From: Vulcanimicrobiota bacterium | GTDB lineage: Bacteria; Vulcanimicrobiota; Vulcanimicrobiia; Vulcanimicrobiales; Vulcanimicrobiaceae | DNA length: 11,023 nt | Direction of reading: 5' to 3' | Assembly: GCA_019247395.1 (NCBI GenBank) | Contig: JAFAOZ010000194.1 | Coordinates: 1 to 11,023, forward strand | Shown here: in pieces, positions 7,511 through 11,023 of the stretch | How positions within the stretch are numbered: the first letter of the stretch is position 1 | How the letters are laid out: each line of letters opens with the position of its first letter | Program-made: the position numbers and the translations under genes | The notes under the pieces: generated by a model | The model's input: the letters and a program-made list of their open reading frames with translations, nothing else | Database searches by the model: none | What the model was told of the DNA's origin: nothing

Positions 7511-8968
7511 TTGACCACGACCGCTACGGCTAAAAAAGTGCCGGTGACCGTCGCGTACGGCGACGGGATCGGGCCCGAGATCATGAGTGCGACGCTGCGG
7601 GTCCTGGAGGCCGCGGGTGCGAGCCTGGAGCTCGAGAGAATCGAGATCGGCGAATCGGTCTACAACAAAGGGCTGAGCAACGGCATCGAGCCGGCTTCCT
7701 GGGAGTCGCTGCGCCGCACGAAAGTATTTCTAAAGGCACCAATCACGACCCCGCAAGGCGGCGGGTTCAAGAGCCTCAACGTCACCGTTCGCAAAACGCT
7801 GGGCATGTACGCCAACGTTCGTCCTTGCGCGTCGCTGCATCCCTACGTTGCGACGAAACATCCGAATATGGATATCGTCATCGTGCGCGAAAACGAAGAG
7901 GACGTTTACGGCGGCATCGAGCACCGCCAGACGAACCAGGTCGCGCAGTGTCTCAAGCTGATCTCCCGACCGGGAAGCAAGAGAATCATCCGTTACGCCT
8001 TCGAATACGCCCACGCGAACAAACGCCAAAAAGTTACCTGTTTCACCAAAGATAACATCATGAAGATCACGGACGGCTTGTTCCACCGGACCTTCAACGA
8101 AATCGCAGCCGAGTATCCCGACATCGAGAACGAGCATTGGATCGTCGATATCGGGGCCGCAAAGATGGCCGACACGCCGGAGGCCTTCGACGTTATCGTC
8201 ATGCCGAATCTTTATGGTGACGTGCTCTCGGACGTCGCTGCCCAGATCACGGGTTCGGTAGGCCTAGCCGGGTCGGCGAACATCGGCGACCATTGCTCGA
8301 TGTTCGAGGCGATTCACGGCTCGGCTCCCCGGCGCGCCGGTCAGAACCTTGCCAACCCGTCGGGCTTGCTGCACGGCGCGATATTGATGCTGGTGCATAT
8401 CGGTCAAGCCGACGTTGCCGAGCGCGTCCACAACGCTTGGCTGAAAACCATTGAAGACGGCATCCATACGTACGACATTTATAAAGAGGGAACGTCTCGT
8501 CAGAAGGTTGGGACGAAAGAGTTCGGCGACGCCATCATCGCCCGGCTTGGCCAGAAGCCGGGGCACTTGAAAATCGTCGAATACGATAAAGAAGCGCAGA
8601 TGAACTTGGCCATCCGTCCTGCCGGAAAGCCGCCGATGAAGCTGCGCGCCGGCGTCGATCTCTTCATCGACCGGCGCGACGGCAACCCCGATCAAATCGC
8701 CGCCATCATGGAACAGTTCAACGTTCCCGGCGTCAAACTCACCACGATCAGCAACCGCGGAACGAAAGTCTGGCCGCACGGGAATCCCGACACCTATTGG
8801 AGCGACCATTGGTGCTGCCGCTTCGAGTCAAACGGCGAGCTCTTCAGCGCCGACCACGTCATCAAGCTGCTCGCCGTTGCGGAGCAAGCCGGATTCGACG
8901 TGATCAAAACGGAGGGACTTTACACCTTCAACGGCGAGCGCGGCTACTCGCTCGCGCAAGGGGAATAA
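7511..8968 (+). CDS. icd: Isocitrate dehydrogenase with C-terminal extension, probably NADP-dependent
   Basis: Oxidatively decarboxylates isocitrate to 2-oxoglutarate in the TCA cycle. The 485 residues are longer than E. coli Icd (416) and close to the Thermus-type enzyme (about 496). The core covers about 10-335: YGDGIGPE (16-23), the isocitrate set S88, N90, R94, R104 and R126, catalytic Y133 and K180, and metal ligands D237 and D241 in MPNLYGDVLSD. The cofactor loop EAIHGSAPRRAG (266-277) has Arg-Arg where NAD enzymes have Asp-Ile and E. coli NADP-Icd has Lys-Tyr, which suggests NADP. Residues about 345-485 form the extra domain (GVDLFIDRR, ISNRGTKVWP, DHWCCRF). Homoisocitrate or isopropylmalate dehydrogenases lack this tail. 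The TTG start has a strong ribosome binding site. A palindromic repeat separates it from the next gene. Confidence 0.94.
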   Translation: MTTTATAKKVPVTVAYGDGIGPEIMSATLRVLEAAGASLELERIEIGESVYNKGLSNGIEPASWESLRRTKVFLKAPITTPQGGGFKSLNVTVRKTLGMYANVRPCASLHPYVATKHPNMDIVIVRENEEDVYGGIEHRQTNQVAQCLKLISRPGSKRIIRYAFEYAHANKRQKVTCFTKDNIMKITDGLFHRTFNEIAAEYPDIENEHWIVDIGAAKMADTPEAFDVIVMPNLYGDVLSDVAAQITGSVGLAGSANIGDHCSMFEAIHGSAPRRAGQNLANPSGLLHGAILMLVHIGQADVAERVHNAWLKTIEDGIHTYDIYKEGTSRQKVGTKEFGDAIIARLGQKPGHLKIVEYDKEAQMNLAIRPAGKPPMKLRAGVDLFIDRRDGNPDQIAAIMEQFNVPGVKLTTISNRGTKVWPHGNPDTYWSDHWCCRFESNGELFSADHVIKLLAVAEQAGFDVIKTEGLYTFNGERGYSLAQGE

Positions 8969-8982
8969 CCCACGCGCCCTTC

Positions 8983-9008
8983 GCCCTTCGACAGGCTCAG
9001 GGTGACAC
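8983..9008. repeat. Dispersed palindromic (REP-like) element between icd and the BtuF-like gene
   Basis: The segment carries CCCTTCGACAGGCTCAGGG followed by TGACAC. CCCT at 8984-8987 can pair with AGGG at 8999-9002. This family is widespread in intergenic regions of environmental bacteria and is recognisable by the spurious reverse translation CHPEPVEG, which appears here on the - strand. Its AGGGTGA at 9000-9006 lies 7 bases before the next ATG. Confidence 0.75.
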
Positions 9009-9013
9009 AATAG

Positions 9014-9910
9014 ATGCGCATTGTTAGTTTGCTGCCGAGTGCGACGGAGATTCTCTTTGGAATCGGCGCCGGCAGCGAGGTCGTTGGCGTTACGCACGAG
9101 TGCGATTACCCGTTCGAAGCACTTGCGCTGCCGAAGCTGACCTCCGCGTCGGCACCGGATTTAGATTCGTCCGCCGAGATCGACCGTCACGTGCGCGCCG
9201 CGGTGCATGCGGGATCGAGCCTGTACCACCTCGACTCGGAGCTGCTCGAGGCATTGCAGCCGGATTTGATCGTCACGCAAGAGCTCTGCGCGGTCTGCGC
9301 AGTTTCGTACGATATCGTCGCCACGGCTGCGAGGCGGCTGCGTTCGGACGCTCGAGTGGTTTCGCTCGAGCCCGCATCGCTGCGCGACGTATTCGCAACA
9401 ATGGAATTCTTGGGCGAGCTCACTCGGCACGCGGAGCCGGCTCGGCAGCTGGTTGATTCGCTTGAGCGACGGATTCGCGTCCTTCGAGACGCGCCGCTGC
9501 ACGGCGCTCCTCAGGATGACACAAAGCGACCAACGACGCTGCTGTTAGAGTGGACCGATCCGCCGATGAGCGCGGGGCATTGGATACCGGAGCTGATCGA
9601 AATTGCCGGCGGCACGCCGCTCTTAGCCAACGCCGGCGCGAACTCACGACGGCTCGAGTGGGACGAAATCGCCGCGGCTGATCCCGAGGCGGTAATCGTG
9701 GCGCCGTGCGGTTTCGATCTTTCCAAGACACAGTGCGCTATTCGAGAGCTTGAGTCGCTGGAAGTGTGGCGCTCGTTGCGCGCGCGTCGAACCGGCAGAG
9801 TGCTGCCGATGGACGGTAACGCATACATGAGCCGGCCCGGCCCGCGTTTGGTGGATGCAACGGAGATTGTCGCTCGGTGGTATACTACCGCTGCGGAGTA
9901 CGCCGGGTGA
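9014..9910 (+). CDS. BtuF-like cobalamin/iron-complex binding protein (Peripla_BP_2 family)
   Basis: The 298 residues have the two-lobed fold of vitamin B12/siderophore binding proteins: MRIVSLLPSATEILFGIG at the start, GVTHECDYP (25-33), DLIVTQELCAVCAVSY (84-99), LEWTDPPMSAGHWIPELIEIAGG (178-200) and the C-terminal PGPRLVD (275-281). There is no signal peptide or lipobox, as in many COG0614 proteins annotated as cobalamin-binding in soil bacteria, so it may act in the cytoplasm or be exported another way. Ligand identity is inferred. Residues 156-170 are encoded by a palindromic repeat inserted in frame at 9481-9522, in the region linking the two lobes. The last 18 bases belong also to rnpB, and the codons for WYTT carry its -10 element. 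The start has GGTGA 7 bases upstream, supplied by a repeat. No permease genes are adjacent. Confidence 0.88.
   Translation: MRIVSLLPSATEILFGIGAGSEVVGVTHECDYPFEALALPKLTSASAPDLDSSAEIDRHVRAAVHAGSSLYHLDSELLEALQPDLIVTQELCAVCAVSYDIVATAARRLRSDARVVSLEPASLRDVFATMEFLGELTRHAEPARQLVDSLERRIRVLRDAPLHGAPQDDTKRPTTLLLEWTDPPMSAGHWIPELIEIAGGTPLLANAGANSRRLEWDEIAAADPEAVIVAPCGFDLSKTQCAIRELESLEVWRSLRARRTGRVLPMDGNAYMSRPGPRLVDATEIVARWYTTAAEYAG
9481..9522. repeat. REP-like palindrome inserted in frame inside the BtuF-like gene
   Basis: The 42-base segment begins CCTTCGAGACGCG and ends CTCAGGATGACAC, the hallmark ends of a common dispersed palindrome. Inside it GCGCCG (9491-9496) pairs perfectly with CGGCGC (9502-9507), flanked by GAG (9486-9488) with CTC (9510-9512) and CCT (9481-9483) with AGG (9513-9515). 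The opposite strand reads CHPEERRAAARLEG, a typical spurious translation of this family. Its 14 codons encode about VLRDAPLHGAPQDDT with no stop. Confidence 0.8.
9878..9886 (+). promoter_or_regulatory. Extended -10 promoter of rnpB, nested in the upstream coding region
   Basis: TGGTATACT is an extended -10 (TGn + TATACT). Its last base is 7 positions before 9893, where the predicted 5' strand of RNase P RNA helix P1 begins, which is the right distance for a transcription start. No good -35 is visible at 16-18 bases, as often tolerated with an extended -10. It lies within codons of the BtuF-like gene. Confidence 0.65.
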
Positions 9911-10350
9911 CCGGGGCGCCATAAAACGGCGCTCAGGAAAGTCCGGGCTTCATAGGGCAGGGTGCAGGATAACGTCCTGTCGAGGTGACTCGAAGGAAAG
10001 TGCCACAGAAACATACCGCCTCAGAAGTATTGCAAAGTGGTTTGGGGGCCCCGGCGGCTTTGCCGCTGGGGGGCGTGCAGGCGCGAAGCGCCGTAACGCC
10101 TTTAAAAGAAACGGGGTCCCCAAAATGCATTTGCATTTTGGGGTAAGGGTGAAATCGTGAGGTAAGAGCTCACGGAGCGCTGCGGTGACGCGGGCTCGGG
10201 TAAACCCCACCTGAAGCAAGACCGCTCGAACGAACGGATGGCCCGTCCAACGAGCAACGTCGCACCGAGGCGCTCGGCAACGCGCGCCCCAGAGAGATGG
10301 TCATCGCCCACGTAGGTGGGTACAGAATCCGGCTTACAGGCGTACTCCGC
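9893..10350 (+). ncRNA. rnpB: RNase P RNA, bacterial type A
   Basis: Catalytic RNA that removes tRNA 5' leaders together with RnpA. The conserved blocks appear in order: AGGAAAGTCCGGGCTTCA (9935-9952), GGGCAGGGTG, GTGCCACAGAAACATACCGC (10000-10019), GGTAAGGGTGAAA (10142-10154), GGTAAGAGCTCAC, GGTAAACCCCAC (10199-10210), GCAAGACC, CAGAGAGATGG and ACAGAATCCGGCTTA (10322-10336). The ends are set by a perfect 12-bp P1 helix, GCGGAGTACGCC (9893-9904) with GGCGTACTCCGC (10339-10350), giving about 458 nt, longer than E. coli (377). Two oddities: between CCGCC and GGTAAGGG there are about 120 nt instead of about 25-30 (enlarged P12), and the L15 region (about 10224-10260) lacks a recognisable GGU for binding tRNA CCA. 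The 5' end overlaps the preceding gene by 18 bases. Confidence 0.95.
10049..10143 (+). repeat. Hairpin-rich insertion in the P12 arm of rnpB
   Basis: Three successive hairpins are visible. CCCCGGCGGC (10049-10058) pairs with GCCGCTGGGG (10062-10071) with one G-U pair. GGCGT (10072-10076) pairs with ACGCC (10096-10100) around an inner GGCGC-GAA-GCGCC (10080-10092). CCCCAAAATGCA (10118-10129) pairs perfectly with TGCATTTTGGGG (10132-10143). The last shares its final GG with the conserved GGTAAGGG. TTTGGGG at 10041-10047 could instead pair with CCCCAAA at 10118-10124. The palindrome resembles a dispersed repeat more than ordinary P12; this is an inference. Confidence 0.6.
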
Positions 10351-10375
10351 TGGGCCGCTCGCTTCTCTTGCATCG

Positions 10376-10391
10376 CAACCCGGTGGGGTTG
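10376..10391 (+). terminator. Inverted repeat after rnpB, possible weak terminator or leader hairpin
   Basis: CAACCC (10376-10381) and GGGTTG (10386-10391) form a perfect 6-bp stem with a GGTG loop, 25 bases past the rnpB 3' end and 29 bases before the next ATG. No T-run follows, so it is not a standard intrinsic terminator; it could be a processing or leader structure if rnpB and the next gene share a transcript. Confidence 0.3.
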
Positions 10392-10406
10392 GCGTGGGGT
10401 TTAGCG

Positions 10407-10411
10407 AAGGA
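10407..10411 (+). promoter_or_regulatory. Ribosome binding site deciding the start of the DUF1858-like gene
   Basis: AAGGA is 9 bases upstream of the ATG at 10421 but directly abuts the in-frame ATG at 10412. The spacing therefore favours 10421 as the start. Confidence 0.65.
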
Positions 10412-10420
10412 ATGGAACCG

Positions 10421-10819
10421 ATGACTAACCAGCAGTTTACGCCCGAAATGACCGTTGACGAAGCATTTAAAATGCACGCCGGCGCTCGGCGGGTTTTTGC
10501 GCGATTTCACCTGGGCGGTTGCTCGAACTGTGCGATCAGCGAAACGCATACGATCGGTGCGATCAGCGACGATTACGGCATTCCGCTGCCGATGCTGCTC
10601 GACAGCTTAAACTCGCTCTTCGATCAGGGAACGCTCACGGTCGGCGACCGCGTTCGCATTCCCGAGGAAATACGCACGCGAATTCCGCAGCTCGCCAACG
10701 TGCCCGAAATCGGCGAAATCACCGGCGCTGACAGCGGGGCTTATACGGCCGACTTTGGCGACGTTCGTCTTCAGGGCTTAGCCGAAGACTTTATCGCGGT
10801 TGAAGCTGCGGCGACCTAG
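10421..10819 (+). CDS. DUF1858-type redox-disulfide protein with SH3-like C-terminal tail
   Basis: The 132 residues begin with a DUF1858 / hybrid-cluster-associated disulfide domain (about 8-68): MTVDEAFKMHAGARRVFARFHLGGCSNCAISETHTIGAI, with the CxxC at C34 and C37, then a helix LPMLLDSLNSLF. Members usually end near here (about 70 residues). This one continues with 72-132, where VGDRVRIP, IGEITGADSGAYTADF and RLQGLAEDFIAVE look like the strands of a small SH3-like barrel. The CxxC suggests a redox or metal role, but no function is established for the family and none is claimed. The start at 10421 is chosen for its ribosome binding site; the frame opens further upstream but that part overlaps rnpB. 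The stop overlaps the convergent DUF2203 gene by 4 bases. Confidence 0.85.
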   Translation: MTNQQFTPEMTVDEAFKMHAGARRVFARFHLGGCSNCAISETHTIGAISDDYGIPLPMLLDSLNSLFDQGTLTVGDRVRIPEEIRTRIPQLANVPEIGEITGADSGAYTADFGDVRLQGLAEDFIAVEAAAT

Positions 10820-11023
10820 AGCGCTTTTCTCGCAGAAAAACCTTCCTCAATGCTGTGGTAGTAAGCCACGTGCGGCTCTCCCAGTTTCCAGCAGAGATAG
10901 ACCGGTTCGTCGTCGAGCATTGCGGGGAAGTCGACGAGCCCTAAGTCAATATCCTTAACGACGCATCCCAGCGACTCGATCCGATAGATCAAACGTCCGA
11001 TCTCGTGCTTGAGCTCGCCGAAA
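10816..11023 (-). CDS. DUF2203 family protein, 5'-truncated at the window edge
   Basis: Reading the - strand from 11022 gives an open frame of 68 residues plus a TAG at 10818-10816; the start lies beyond the window. The visible C-terminal part, with GELKHEIGRLIYRIESLGC, VVKDIDLGLVDFPAMLDDE and VYLCWKLGEPHVAYYHSI, followed by EEGFSARKAL, matches the conserved end of DUF2203 proteins (usually about 120-150 residues). These are small cytoplasmic proteins of unknown function. It converges on the DUF1858-like gene with a 4-base overlap of stop codons and no terminator between them. Confidence 0.82.
   Translation of the reverse strand, partial: FGELKHEIGRLIYRIESLGCVVKDIDLGLVDFPAMLDDEPVYLCWKLGEPHVAYYHSIEEGFSARKAL

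Noticed and set aside
8828..9097. Open frame on the - strand containing CHPEPVEG
   Set aside because: Known style of spurious translation of the dispersed palindrome, overlapping two well-supported genes.
9420..9731. Open frame on the - strand containing CHPEERRAAARLEG
   Set aside because: Spurious translation of the second palindrome, opposite the BtuF-like gene.
9855..10311. Several open frames on both strands across 9855-10311
   Set aside because: They lie over RNase P RNA and have no coding signatures.
10316..10420. Upstream extension of the DUF1858-like protein
   Set aside because: It begins inside the 3' end of rnpB; the AAGGA spacing supports the ATG at 10421.

Overview
This is a dense, GC-rich bacterial window. 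The genes are diderm-style and mostly housekeeping or catabolic. It also carries short dispersed palindromes of the 'CCTTCGACAGGCTCAGG / CCTTCGAGACGC...CTCAGGATGAC' kind, which are widespread in environmental genomes such as Acidobacteriota and candidate phyla like Eremiobacterota (WPS-2). No 16S or other decisive marker is present, so placement near those groups is an inference. I found no phage, integrase, transposase, CRISPR or tRNA genes.

Left part (1-4587): a 5'-truncated winged-helix/TPR regulator on + runs convergently into a - strand pair, a conserved protein of unknown function followed by fumarylacetoacetase, coupled by an ATGA overlap. Only 50 bases separate this pair from a divergent 4-hydroxyphenylpyruvate dioxygenase (HPPD) gene. 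HPPD (tyrosine to homogentisate) and fumarylacetoacetase (last step to fumarate and acetoacetate) bracket the homogentisate pathway. Homogentisate 1,2-dioxygenase and maleylacetoacetate isomerase are not in the window.

Middle (4588-8968): immediately behind HPPD come an EgtB-like non-heme iron sulfoxide synthase and a family-5 peptide-type solute-binding lipoprotein joined by TGATG, so the three genes look like one operon. The EgtB-like gene has no ATG, GTG or TTG start where its conserved N-terminus should begin. A 485-residue isocitrate dehydrogenase with a C-terminal extension follows, with a strong ribosome binding site and a TTG start.

Right part (8969-11023): a dispersed palindrome lies in the gap before a BtuF-like binding-protein gene, and a second copy is carried in frame inside that gene. 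The 3' end of that gene contains the extended -10 promoter and the first 18 bases of a type A RNase P RNA (rnpB). This RNA has an enlarged P12 arm containing a near-perfect palindrome and appears to lack the GGU that binds tRNA CCA ends. After it come a small DUF1858-type CxxC protein with an SH3-like tail and a convergent, truncated DUF2203 gene.

The most unusual signals are in the rnpB locus (nested promoter, P12 insertion, missing GGU), in the repeat-derived peptide inside the BtuF-like protein, and in the unknown protein coupled to fumarylacetoacetase.
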